Part shown: positions 45,500-53,935 of the stretch, piece after piece | How positions within the stretch are numbered: position 1 is the first letter of the stretch | How the letters are laid out: each line of letters opens with the position of its first letter | Source: Adhaeribacter pallidiroseus | GTDB taxonomy: Bacteria; Bacteroidota; Bacteroidia; Cytophagales; Hymenobacteraceae | NCBI RefSeq assembly: GCF_003340495.1 | Contig: NZ_QASA01000001.1 | Location: forward strand, 1,054,001 to 1,118,000 | Length of the DNA stretch: 64,000 nucleotides | Direction: 5' to 3' | Translations under genes and position numbers: made by a program | The notes under the pieces: generated by a model | Databases searched by the model: none | Seen by the model: the letters and a program-made list of their open reading frames with translations, nothing else | Told to the model about the DNA's origin: nothing

Positions 45500-45724
45500 A
45501 TGGATTTTTCTAGAATAATCACCCTAGAACCAGGTAAAAGAAGCGGTAAGCCTTGTATTAGAGGAATGCGGATAACCGTATATGATGTATTAAGTTACTT
45601 AGCCTCCGGCATGACTATGGAAGAAATTTTAGAAGATTTTCCGGAATTGAAGAAAGAAGATATTTTAGCTTGTCTGGCTTATGCGGCTAACGCTGAGAAA
45701 CGTTCTATTATAGCTGTCCAATAA
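45500..45724 (+). CDS. DUF433 protein, probable antitoxin
   Basis: 74 residues from the ATG at 45500; 15 upstream codons are open but not conserved. FSRIITLEPGKRSGKPCIRG, MRITVYDVLSYLASGMTMEE and ILEDFPELKKEDILACLAYAA form the DUF433 domain, a winged or ribbon-helix DNA-binding antitoxin found next to DUF5615 toxins. It sits 148 bp after cas6 and 88 bp before the DUF5615 gene, an unusually wide gap for a toxin-antitoxin pair, which leaves room for a separate toxin promoter. Confidence 0.85.
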   Translation: MDFSRIITLEPGKRSGKPCIRGMRITVYDVLSYLASGMTMEEILEDFPELKKEDILACLAYAANAEKRSIIAVQ

Positions 45725-45782
45725 TGTTTTACAGAAAAGGAGAACATTTTTTTTAATTAAGTACTAATTTTTATTAAACTCA

Positions 45783-45800
45783 TTATTGAAGTATTGATAA
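45783..45800. promoter_or_regulatory. Presumed Cascade target upstream of the DUF5615 gene
   Basis: TTATTGAAGTATTGATAA is identical to the first 18 nt after the crRNA-like repeat at 46180-46209. It starts 30 nt and ends 12 nt before the DUF5615 ATG. The three bases 5' of it are TCA, a plausible I-B PAM. A TAATTTTT at 45765-45772 is a weak -7 candidate, which would place the target over the transcription start. Confidence 0.65.
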
Positions 45801-45812
45801 AGCTTCCTTGTC

Positions 45813-46154
45813 ATGGGTAATACAAAAATCTTAATTGATGAAAATCTGCCTAGAAGACTGGTAAGTCAATTAGCAGCATGCTTTATAGAAAGTGCTCATG
45901 TATCTGAAAAATCTTTATTAAAGAATTCAGATAGAAAAATTTGGCAGTACGCCAAAGAAAATAATTTTACCATCTTAACAAAAGATAATGATTTTACTGA
46001 GTTAAGTAAATTATTTGGATGTCCTCCTAAAGTAATTCGCCTAAAATGTGGAAATCAAACAACAGTTAATTTAGCTAAAATAATGATTGCTAAGCTTGAA
46101 ATTATTATTAACTTCTTAGAGGCAGAAGAATTATGTTACTTAGAAATTGAATAA
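45813..46154 (+). CDS. DUF5615 PIN-like protein, probable toxin
   Basis: 113 residues. KILIDENLPRRLVSQL holds the first acidic pair of the Mut7-C/PIN-like fold; DRKIWQYAKENNFTIL and TKDNDFTELSKLFG supply further conserved Asp residues, and PPKVIRLKCGNQTT is the usual closing strand. Relatives are nucleases predicted to be toxins paired with DUF433. All key acids look intact. It lies within the cas locus, and DNA just before its ATG matches the crRNA-like element that follows the gene. Toxicity is not demonstrated. Confidence 0.82.
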   Translation: MGNTKILIDENLPRRLVSQLAACFIESAHVSEKSLLKNSDRKIWQYAKENNFTILTKDNDFTELSKLFGCPPKVIRLKCGNQTTVNLAKIMIAKLEIIINFLEAEELCYLEIE

Positions 46155-46179
46155 CCGCTACAACGAAGCTATTTATTAG

Positions 46180-46260
46180 CTTTTAATTGCACTATGTTAG
46201 AATTGAAATTTATTGAAGTATTGATAATAGGAATTAATCGAACCATTTTGGACTTGGAGT
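46180..46260 (+). ncRNA. crRNA-like element (CreA-like): pseudo-repeat, short spacer, pseudo-repeat
   Basis: 46180-46209 matches 28 of 30 positions of the array repeat, with an intact 3' half (GCACTATGTTAGAATTGAAAT region) and 8-nt handle ATTGAAAT. The following 21 nt (46210-46230) start with 18 nt identical to 45783-45800, before the DUF5615 start. 46231-46260 is a weak second repeat (about 19 of 30). A hairpin terminator lies at 46324-46355. The layout resembles the CreA antitoxin RNAs reported between cas6 and cas8b of haloarchaeal I-B systems. Transcription is not shown; the promoter is probably upstream of 46180. Confidence 0.65.
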
Positions 46261-46323
46261 AAGTATTTACCTTAAAATACCCAAAATTAGGTATTGTTAA
46301 CGAATTGTTTTTTACTCATCTTC

Positions 46324-46355
46324 AAACCCGGTAGGTTTTAAAAACTACCGGGTTT
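46324..46355 (+). terminator. Strong hairpin between the crRNA-like element and cas8
   Basis: AAACCCGGTAG (46324-46334) pairs perfectly with CTACCGGGTTT (46345-46355). It ends only 20 nt before the cas8 ATG, leaving no space for a new promoter, so it either ends the small RNA or acts as an attenuator on read-through into cas8. Confidence 0.75.
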
Positions 46356-46375
46356 ATATCTGCTGTTTATATTCT

Positions 46376-47767
46376 ATGAAATTAGAAAACGATTGGTTTA
46401 TTCAGCCTACTGGCGACCCGTTTGCCGATGTAGGTGGCTATGTTATTGAATATTTTAGAGAGAAGTTCCCAAAAAAAAACATTCTGGAACTCATTAAAGA
46501 GGCTACCTATATTTATGTTAAAAATTGGGATAATAACTTGCACTCTTTTTTCTTAAATTCAACAATAACCCATAATTCCAATAAAGGTCAGAAAGGCATT
46601 GATAAAACTCTTGAGTATTACCAAAGCTTATTGGAAGATAAAAGAGATGCCCAAGAAGGATACTGCCGGATTACGGGTCAGAAGACAAAACTTTACTTTG
46701 CTGGACGCGACAATCATATTATGTCCGGTTCAGCAACGCTGATTAACTTTCATCATGGTTTTCAGAGTGGCATCCTACTTTCCAAAGAAGTATTAATCCG
46801 CATCTTTTTCTCGCCGTTGGGTTTAATACAATTAGGCAACAAAGTAGCTTTAATCCAAAGTAATAACGAAGAAGTAAATCGCTATTTTGTAAAGAGAATC
46901 TTGGACAACAATTTCAAGGATTTAGCTAGCGGCATCTCTAAATCATTGCAAAAATCAGAGTTTAGTAATCCGGCCAATACCTTATTTGATTTTGCGCATA
47001 AATGCATTTCAGACTTGAAAATTGCAGCTTCTGATAATACGACTGGCACCAAAGGAATTACCCTTAATCTTTATCACTTTACCAATTTTGGGGCTAGCCC
47101 TGAAATAAAGCTATATACCCTTCCAGCAGTTGTTTTTTTGTTTTATCAAAAATGCCTGAGTTTAGAATTTAAAAGTGATTGGCAGCGATTTGTGAATTAC
47201 CATTATCGCTCATCGGGCTTTAAGGACGCATATTATAATGATGCCACTAGTACCTGGGAAAATAAAAAAGATTCGGTTGGCTATGACGATTATAAAACCT
47301 GGCGCAATCCGGTTTATGAAAGATTATTAAATGGCGAATCCTTACTAGGGCTTTTTGAAAGATGGTCCAGAAAGAATAAACTTAATATTAAAATTATCGA
47401 AATCTACCAACAAGTTTTAAGAAATATGGACAAACGCACACTTCAAAAAATTCAAGATTTAACAAATTTTATTATTGAGGATAAGGACTTTACTAAAAAA
47501 TCTATAACCCGCCTAAATGGGATGAAAAGCGGGTATGATATACGCCAGTTTTTTCTTAATCTAATTGCCAAGAATTATTACAATAAAAACGAAAAAGCTC
47601 TTATTACCCTCGAAGATTACGTGGAATATCTTTTCCCAGATGGTGCCTCTTGGCGTGATATACGAGATTTACTGTTAATCTCTATTTATCAGAAGTTACA
47701 CGAAACAGACACTTCTTTAGACATTGAAATGCCTGAACTAGAAGCTGAACAAGAACTTGAATCTTAA
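46376..47767 (+). CDS. cas8: Cas8 (Cst1-type), large subunit of type I-B Cascade
   Basis: 463 residues. The start KLENDWFIQPTGDPFADVGG is characteristic of the Cst1/Cas8a1-type I-B large subunit, with a likely zinc-site region around EGYCRITGQKTKLYF (only one Cys, so the zinc finger is degenerate), and TGTKGITLNLYHFTNFGASP further in. The protein recognises PAM and holds the 5' crRNA handle in Cascade. It is the first gene of a tight cas8-cas7-cas5-cas3 run. Subtype I-B in the Tneap sense is inferred from the Cst1, Cst2 and Cas5t set. Confidence 0.85.
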   Translation: MKLENDWFIQPTGDPFADVGGYVIEYFREKFPKKNILELIKEATYIYVKNWDNNLHSFFLNSTITHNSNKGQKGIDKTLEYYQSLLEDKRDAQEGYCRITGQKTKLYFAGRDNHIMSGSATLINFHHGFQSGILLSKEVLIRIFFSPLGLIQLGNKVALIQSNNEEVNRYFVKRILDNNFKDLASGISKSLQKSEFSNPANTLFDFAHKCISDLKIAASDNTTGTKGITLNLYHFTNFGASPEIKLYTLPAVVFLFYQKCLSLEFKSDWQRFVNYHYRSSGFKDAYYNDATSTWENKKDSVGYDDYKTWRNPVYERLLNGESLLGLFERWSRKNKLNIKIIEIYQQVLRNMDKRTLQKIQDLTNFIIEDKDFTKKSITRLNGMKSGYDIRQFFLNLIAKNYYNKNEKALITLEDYVEYLFPDGASWRDIRDLLLISIYQKLHETDTSLDIEMPELEAEQELES

Positions 47768-47781
47768 ATTTAATCAAATAT

Positions 47782-48869
47782 ATGAACCTGAAAACGCAAG
47801 GATTTATTCTGCTTGATGTAGACGTGGTAGCCTTAAATAATGCAGGCAAGAGTTCTACAAGTAATTTTGATAATGCCGTTGGTACAAAAAAATTTTGAAA
47901 AATGGCCGTTACTATACTTACGTTTCAGGACAAGCCTGGCGGTACTGGTGGCGCGAAACTCTTAAGTTAAATCATAATTGGGAACTTTCGCCCATAACGC
48001 GAGAGAGTAAAATAGCCTTTACCGAAGCTAATCCTATAAAATTTGCCGACGACGATATTTTTGGTTATATGAAAGCAGCTAAAGATATTGTGCGAGATGA
48101 TGATGGTAATCCTATTCTGGATAAAAAAGGAAAGGATCAAAAAGAGGATGTAACAGTAACCCGTACTTCACCATTAAAAAATTCAGTTATTGTTTCGGTT
48201 GGTTCTACCCAAACCGTTGAAAACTGGTCGAGTATGGCTAGACAAGTCGGTGATTCTGTGCCTTACAGCAAGGAAGAATACAGCACCATAATGAAAGGTA
48301 TGTTCTCCTTGGACTTACTACAGGTGGGCACTTTTGCTACTTACAATAAAACCGGATTTAAAAACTTAACCGAAAAATTAAGAACCGAAGCTTTAAGTAA
48401 TGGCGCAACTGAAAAGGATGATTTATTTGTAAAAGACAAAACCGGCAATGCTGCTAAACTGGTGCAATTAGATAAAAGTATTAGAACCCAACGCATAATA
48501 GATACTTTAAAAGCATTGAAAACTATTACGGGCGGCGCCATGCAAACCAATAATATGGGCGATGTAACACCTAAATTTATTGTTCTGGCTACTATGTCCT
48601 CTGGTAATCACCCATTCTCACACATTGTTAAAAATGAAGGTCGCAATAATGAGAAAGCTTTATTAAATATTGAAGGTTTACGAGAAGTGTTGCAGGATTA
48701 TAAAGAACAATTTAAAGGTGTTGTTTTTATTGGCAAGCGCAGCGGCTTTATGGATGAATATAATGATGATTTGGCTACCTTGGCCGGTGAATTTGAAAAT
48801 GTAAGATTGTTATCGGTAAACCAAGCCATAGACCAATACTGTGAACAGATTGCAAACCAGATTATGTAA
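47782..48869 (+). CDS. cas7: Cas7 (Cst2/DevR-type) backbone subunit, frameshifted at an A7 run
   Basis: The true start is ATG at 47782 (MNLKTQGFILLDVDVVALNN AGKSS, a textbook Cst2 start). The frame stops after 37 codons at a TGA. Adding one A to the A7 run at 47886-47892 gives NAVGTKKILKNGRYYTYVSG and runs on through WRYWWRETL, LSPITRESKIAFTEANP, AKFADDDIFGYM-like and SMARQVGDSVPYS to the stop at 48869. In the given sequence the downstream part could begin only at a TTG (47895), losing the first beta-strand of the RRM fold. Without Cas7 no Cascade forms, so a base-calling error is likely. The stop overlaps the cas5 start. Confidence 0.88.
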
Positions 48870-49546
48870 TGGAAGTTTACAAAATAGACCTTACCAGCTG
48901 GACCGCCAGCTTCCGTTATCCTAATTTAATCAGCGGTTTTCAGCCAACCCTGGAAGTGCCGCCATTAAGTACGGTATTAGGCTTAATAAATGCCGCCGCC
49001 GGAAGCTATCAAAATTATCAGACCTTAAAGATTGGATATTATTTTGAATACGAAGCCAAAGCGGTAGACCTGGAAACCATTTACCAAATTAGCAGCAAAG
49101 ACGGAAAACCTACTAATCAGGCTAAATCTAATATACTAAACCGTGAGTTTTTATTTAATGCTTTTTTACGACTTTATTTAACAGATAATATTATTGCCGA
49201 TTATTTTCGGCAGCCTTATTACCCTTTGTTATTAGGCCGCATGAACGATTTAGCTACCGTTACGAATATAGAAAAAGGAGAATTAGCAGCCGTTGTAAAT
49301 GCGGATAAAGTACGGGGACAAATTATTCCATTTGCTAAAAATCGTTTGGCTGGGCAAATTCAGGCATTACCAAAATATTTTACCAATTCTTTTCCCCGCA
49401 ATAATATTGGTACAGAACCTTATTCTATCATCAACTTTAAATCAAATGCTCTTGCTACCGGCATACAAGCATTCCGTGACGAGCTTGCGCCTAATAAACC
49501 AATAGATATTTACTTTCATGAAATAGATTTTTCCGTGTATGCCTAA
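48869..49546 (+). CDS. cas5: Cas5 (Cas5t/Cas5b-type) Cascade subunit
   Basis: 225 residues. YKIDLTSWTASFRYPNLISGFQPTLEVPPLSTVLGLINAAAG is the Cas5 N-terminal region, read in pieces: SWTASFRYPN, GFQPTLEVPPLSTVLGLI. The family glycine-rich/Pro-rich start is intact and the protein should cap the 5' handle of crRNA. Its ATG overlaps the cas7 stop by one base and its end overlaps cas3 by 8 bp, so the four genes are translationally coupled. Confidence 0.92.
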   Translation: MEVYKIDLTSWTASFRYPNLISGFQPTLEVPPLSTVLGLINAAAGSYQNYQTLKIGYYFEYEAKAVDLETIYQISSKDGKPTNQAKSNILNREFLFNAFLRLYLTDNIIADYFRQPYYPLLLGRMNDLATVTNIEKGELAAVVNADKVRGQIIPFAKNRLAGQIQALPKYFTNSFPRNNIGTEPYSIINFKSNALATGIQAFRDELAPNKPIDIYFHEIDFSVYA

Positions 49547-51860
49547 AGTTAAATTGCCGGAAATATTAGCTAAATCGGAGCCGCCGCTTACTTTGCAGAC
49601 CCACATAGATGATTGTTTACTAATTAGAAATTACTTGCAGAAATTGTTCCCGCAAATTCCTTTTACCAAAGATTTTGATTTTTGGAATACCTTGCAATTA
49701 GCTATTATATTTCATGATTTAGGCAAAGCGCACCAGGAATTTCAAAATGTATTAAGAGGGCAACCAGCTAAATGGCATTATCAGAGGCATGAACTTTTTT
49801 CACTTCCTTTTGTAGCTGCTTCTGCACTTCCACAAAATCTTAAGGAACTGCTTAATCTTGTTGTTGCCGGGCATCATAAAGATTTTGAATGCCTAATTAA
49901 AGATTATATTGATACGCAATACCCGGAGAAAGAGGAAGATGAATTTAGCTTAGGATTGGATTATAACGAAGACCGCAGTTTTGGAACAGCGTTTAAAGAA
50001 AATATTCCGGTAAGTGATGTTAAAACTTTGCTTTTTGCTTACGATGTAACTATTGGCGAAGTGCCGGACTTTCCGGTTCATGCCTTAGTGAGACGTTACC
50101 TTAAAAATAGATTTACCCAAACCAATGCCGAATATTTTTCTCTGCTGCTTTTGTTTGGTGCTTTAAAGCATTGTGACCATTTAGGCTCTGCTCGCGTTGA
50201 AAGCATAACTCATTTAGAACTTTCTGATTTTAATTTTTTAGACAACCAGCGCCAAGCGCTCCTGGCCAAACAAACGGATTTTTACCTACATCAATTAGAA
50301 TGCAGGGATACAACGGGGAACCTTATATTAACTGCTCCAACTGGTTCTGGGAAAACCGAAAGTGCACTTCTCTGGCTTAAAAATCAACTTATTCATTCCG
50401 GACAAGGGCGCGTTTTCTACGTTTTGCCTTTTACAGCTTCTATTAACGCCATGTATGAGCGATTAAGCGATGTAGAAAAAGGCTTAGGAGAAGAAAAAGC
50501 CGGAATGCTGCACGGTAAGTTAATCGATTACTTGAACAATTATTTTGATGAATTTCAATATAGCGTCAGCCAGAAAAAGGAAAAAATAAAAAGCATTAAA
50601 GAAAAATTCCGAACCTTGCTTACGCCGGTTAAAGTAGTAACGCCTTTCCAGCTACTTAAGCATTTATTTGGGCTGAAAGGTTTTGAACAAGGCATTTTTG
50701 AATGGACAGGCGGCTATTTTATTTTTGATGAAATACATGCTTATAGTCCAAATGTTTTTGCCCAAATTAAAGTACTGCTCGAATTTGTAACAAAGCATCT
50801 GAATGCCAAAGTAATGGTAATGACTGCTACCATGCCCGCTTTCCTGAAAAAAGAATTAGAAGAAGCTATTGGTCAATTTACACCAATACAGGCAGAAACT
50901 GCTCTCTACGAAAAGTTTAAGCGGCACCGGGTAATATTACAGAATGGTTTACTCTCCGAAAACCTTAGCTTAATTCAGGTTGAATTACAAGCTGGTAGAA
51001 AAGTATTAGTGGTATGTAATACAGTATACGAAGCCCAGCAAACTTTTGAAAAGCTAAAGAGCTTTGTAGGTGTAGACAAGGCAGTTTTATTACACAGCGC
51101 ATTTAATGGCAAAGACCGCAGTCAGAAAGAAAAGGCATTAAAAGAAGAAGAGGTATGTCTACTGGTAGGCACGCAAGCTATTGAAGTCAGTCTTGATATT
51201 GATTACGATGTGATTTTTACCGAACCAGCTCCCATTGATGCATTAATACAACGCTTCGGTCGGGTAAACCGGCGACGTGAAAAAGGCATATGTTTTTGCT
51301 ATATTTTTAAAAACCGAAATAAAGCAGACAAATATATTTATACAACTGCCATAATTGAACGGACATTGCAAGCTTTAGCTACAGTTGAAAATGAATATGA
51401 TGGCATTATAGATGAGCAAAAGTTGCAAGAATTAATTGACTTTGTCTATCCAACTTGGGAACCAGAAGACTTAGAAGAATTTAACCGCATTTATTTTTAT
51501 TTAGATGATGCTGTTAAAAGTCTGTCGCCTTTAATAAATTCAAAACATACCGAAGAAGAATTTTATAAACAATTTGATGGCATTAAAATATTACCGCAAG
51601 CATGTAAATCTGAATATGAGAAATATTTACAACAGTTTGACTTTATTAATGCTGAAAGTTTAAAGGTTCAGATAAGGAAGAATGTTTTTGTTGGTTGGCT
51701 TCGTTCTGGTTTTCTTCGGTTGGAAAAATTTGTATTTGAAAAAAGCAATCAAAATTTACTTACAATTACTTATTATTTAACAAATAAACCTTATAATAGC
51801 TTTACTGGTCTACAGGCAAAAAGTGAAGGGGAAAGCTGGCAAGATGATATATTTTTATAA
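49539..51860 (+). CDS. cas3: Cas3, HD nuclease and SF2 helicase
   Basis: 773 residues. The HD nuclease comes first: HD at residues 59-60 (FHDLGKAHQEF), then VAGHHKDF. The helicase carries motif I APTGSGKT (266-273), motif II DEIH (397-400), motif III MTATMPAFL and motif VI LIQRFGRVNRR. Both halves look complete. Known role: degradation of DNA recognised by Cascade. It starts inside cas5 and ends 33 bp before cas4. Confidence 0.95.
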   Translation: MPKVKLPEILAKSEPPLTLQTHIDDCLLIRNYLQKLFPQIPFTKDFDFWNTLQLAIIFHDLGKAHQEFQNVLRGQPAKWHYQRHELFSLPFVAASALPQNLKELLNLVVAGHHKDFECLIKDYIDTQYPEKEEDEFSLGLDYNEDRSFGTAFKENIPVSDVKTLLFAYDVTIGEVPDFPVHALVRRYLKNRFTQTNAEYFSLLLLFGALKHCDHLGSARVESITHLELSDFNFLDNQRQALLAKQTDFYLHQLECRDTTGNLILTAPTGSGKTESALLWLKNQLIHSGQGRVFYVLPFTASINAMYERLSDVEKGLGEEKAGMLHGKLIDYLNNYFDEFQYSVSQKKEKIKSIKEKFRTLLTPVKVVTPFQLLKHLFGLKGFEQGIFEWTGGYFIFDEIHAYSPNVFAQIKVLLEFVTKHLNAKVMVMTATMPAFLKKELEEAIGQFTPIQAETALYEKFKRHRVILQNGLLSENLSLIQVELQAGRKVLVVCNTVYEAQQTFEKLKSFVGVDKAVLLHSAFNGKDRSQKEKALKEEEVCLLVGTQAIEVSLDIDYDVIFTEPAPIDALIQRFGRVNRRREKGICFCYIFKNRNKADKYIYTTAIIERTLQALATVENEYDGIIDEQKLQELIDFVYPTWEPEDLEEFNRIYFYLDDAVKSLSPLINSKHTEEEFYKQFDGIKILPQACKSEYEKYLQQFDFINAESLKVQIRKNVFVGWLRSGFLRLEKFVFEKSNQNLLTITYYLTNKPYNSFTGLQAKSEGESWQDDIFL

Positions 51861-51893
51861 TTATCTAAATAATGTCTATAAAAGTAGCTTTTC

Positions 51894-52397
51894 ATGCATA
51901 TCACTGCTACCCATATAAACCTCTATCACGTTTGCCACCGCGAACTGTGGCTGCACGCGCATGAAATTCGGATGGAGAATACCTCCGACACGGTTAGCGA
52001 AGGCAAACTGATTCACGAAACGGCCTACCCGCAACGGGCCGAGCGGTACCGGGAAGTAGTGTTGGGGGGAGTTAAAATTGATTTCTACGACCCGAAAGCC
52101 AAGGTGGTACACGAAATAAAAAAGTCAGATAAAGTAGAAGCGGCGCACCTGGCCCAGGTGAAATATTACCTCTACGTTCTGGAACAAAACGGCATCGCCG
52201 GCGCTACCGGCATCATTGAATACCCCACGCTCCGCAAAACCGAAACCGTAGAACTTACCCCCGCTGACCGCGCAGCGATTGTGATCTGGCTCGGGGAAAT
52301 AAGCCGGTTACTGGCGCAGGCCCAATGTCCGCCTTTACTTAACAAACCTATCTGCAAGCAATGCAGCTATTTCGATTTTTGTTACGTGGAAGAATAG
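51894..52397 (+). CDS. cas4: Cas4, RecB-like nuclease of spacer acquisition
   Basis: 167 residues. LYHVCHRELWLH supplies the first cluster Cys, the nuclease core has GVKIDFYD, VHEIKKSDKVEAAHLAQVKYYLY, and the C-terminal CKQCSYFDFCYVEE supplies the remaining three Cys of the iron-sulfur cluster. Cas4 trims prespacers and checks the PAM together with Cas1-Cas2. It follows cas3 and precedes cas1 by 52 bp. Confidence 0.93.
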   Translation: MHITATHINLYHVCHRELWLHAHEIRMENTSDTVSEGKLIHETAYPQRAERYREVVLGGVKIDFYDPKAKVVHEIKKSDKVEAAHLAQVKYYLYVLEQNGIAGATGIIEYPTLRKTETVELTPADRAAIVIWLGEISRLLAQAQCPPLLNKPICKQCSYFDFCYVEE

Positions 52398-52449
52398 CTA
52401 TTCTCTTCGCTTTTAATTTTAGCTTGTTTAACCGCTTAAGCTGAGTGCC

Positions 52450-53454
52450 ATGAAAAAAAGCTACTATTTATTTAATCCTGGTCGGCTGAGCCGCAAAGAC
52501 AATACCTTGCAGTTTACGCCCGTAGATGAACAAGGCAAAGAAGGGCCTTGCCGGTATATTCCGGTAGAAACCGTTTCGGATTTATACGTGTTTGGCAACC
52601 TGGACGCGAACAGTGCGATGTACAACTTCCTGGGCAAAAACGGTATTTCGGCGCATTTCTTTGATTACTACGAGCATTATACCGGTTCTTTCTTCGCCAA
52701 AGATTATTTGCTGGCCGGTAAAATGCAGGTAGAGCAAACCCGGCATTATACCCTTCGGAATAAACGCATGGTGCTGGCGCAAAAATTTGTGGAAGGAGCG
52801 GCTTTTAACATGTTAAAGAACCTGCGCTACTACAATAACCGGGAAAAAGACCTTGCCCAAATAATTAGCCAAATAGAAGGATATGCTACCCAAATCTCGG
52901 CTACCAGTGAGGTAGCCGAGTTAATGGGCATCGAGGGTAATATTCGGCAAACGTATTATGCGGCTTTTGATACCATTGTGTCGGGCTTTACCATGGTAAA
53001 TCGTTCTAAGCGGCCACCCCTAAACGAAGTAAATGTCCTGATTTCGTTTGGCAACATGATGTGCTATTCGGTTTGTATGGATATGATTTACCACACCCAA
53101 TTGAACCCCACCATCAGCTTTTTGCACGAGCCGGGTACCCGGCGCTACTCTTTAGCCTTAGACTTGGCCGAGATATTTAAACCGGTTCTGGTAGACCGCA
53201 CTATTTTCCGGGTATTGAACAAGAAAGAAATTCAACCCAACGATTTTATGACCGACATTAACGGTTGCGTTTTAAAAGAAAGCGGGAAGAAGGTTTTTGT
53301 AAAAGCATTTGAAGAACGCTTAAAAGAAACCATTAAGCACCGTACTCTCAGTAAATCGGTTAGCTACAAGCACTTGGTAAAACTGGAATGTTATAAACTC
53401 AGTAAACATATTTTAAATATAGAAGAATATAAACCTTTTAAAATCTGGTGGTAA
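52450..53454 (+). CDS. cas1: Cas1 integrase (I-B type)
   Basis: 334 residues. N-terminal beta domain YYLFNPGRLSRKDNTLQF ... VETVSDLYVFGNLDANSAMYNFLGKNGISAHFFDYY (quoted in parts), then the helical catalytic domain with LMGIEGNIRQTYYAAF (catalytic Glu), FLHEPGTRRYSLALDLAEIF (catalytic His and Asp/Glu) and FKPVLVDR. All expected metal ligands are present. It inserts new spacers at the leader end with Cas2. Spacing to cas2 is 3 bp. Confidence 0.97.
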   Translation: MKKSYYLFNPGRLSRKDNTLQFTPVDEQGKEGPCRYIPVETVSDLYVFGNLDANSAMYNFLGKNGISAHFFDYYEHYTGSFFAKDYLLAGKMQVEQTRHYTLRNKRMVLAQKFVEGAAFNMLKNLRYYNNREKDLAQIISQIEGYATQISATSEVAELMGIEGNIRQTYYAAFDTIVSGFTMVNRSKRPPLNEVNVLISFGNMMCYSVCMDMIYHTQLNPTISFLHEPGTRRYSLALDLAEIFKPVLVDRTIFRVLNKKEIQPNDFMTDINGCVLKESGKKVFVKAFEERLKETIKHRTLSKSVSYKHLVKLECYKLSKHILNIEEYKPFKIWW

Positions 53455-53457
53455 AAG

Positions 53458-53721
53458 ATGTACGTAGTAGTGGTATATGACATAGGTGAATTGCGCGTCG
53501 CCCGGATGTTAAAACTTTGCCGCAAATACCTGAACTGGATTCAGAATTCCGTATTCGAAGGCGAAATTACCGAAGTAAAGTTAAAAGAAATGCTGAGCAA
53601 AGCCCGGGAAATCATGGACTTGGATTACGATAGTATTATAATCTTTAAGAGCCGGGAACATAAGTGGTTAGATAAACAAATTGTGGGTGTTGCCCGCAGT
53701 CAGATTGACAACTTTTTGTAG
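53458..53721 (+). CDS. cas2: Cas2
   Basis: 87 residues. MYVVVVYDIGELRVARMLKL carries the conserved Asp8, followed by CRKYLNWIQNSVFEGEIT, the typical Cas2 second strand. Forms the Cas1-Cas2 integration complex. Ends 214 bp before the first repeat, so the CRISPR leader lies between. Confidence 0.95.
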   Translation: MYVVVVYDIGELRVARMLKLCRKYLNWIQNSVFEGEITEVKLKEMLSKAREIMDLDYDSIIIFKSREHKWLDKQIVGVARSQIDNFL

Positions 53722-53935
53722 GGACTTAGTCGTCGAAGTGGATGCTGATAAATTGGTTACTTTATTTTTGTTCGTTTTAAAGTATAAAAAACCGCTTTCA
53801 CGTATCCAGGATACAGTTGTCTATGCCTCCGTTAAAACGTATTATTGCTCATCGACAACTTTTATCTATTTTCTACCAAGCGAAAAACCTTAATTTAACC
53901 CTTACAAGGCTGTTTAGATGATTAAATTACAACGG
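53722..53935 (+). promoter_or_regulatory. CRISPR leader
   Basis: AT-rich 214 bp between cas2 and the first repeat, no gene. Leader side is inferred from cas1-cas2 position, from repeat direction (3' end ATTGAAAT) and from degenerate repeats at the far end of the array. Confidence 0.75.

Noticed and set aside
46180-46260. Plain relic mini-CRISPR array rather than a regulatory RNA
   Set aside because: Considered, but the exact 18-nt match to the nearby toxin upstream region starting at the first spacer base is hard to explain by chance or simple decay. It remains the main alternative if no transcript is found.
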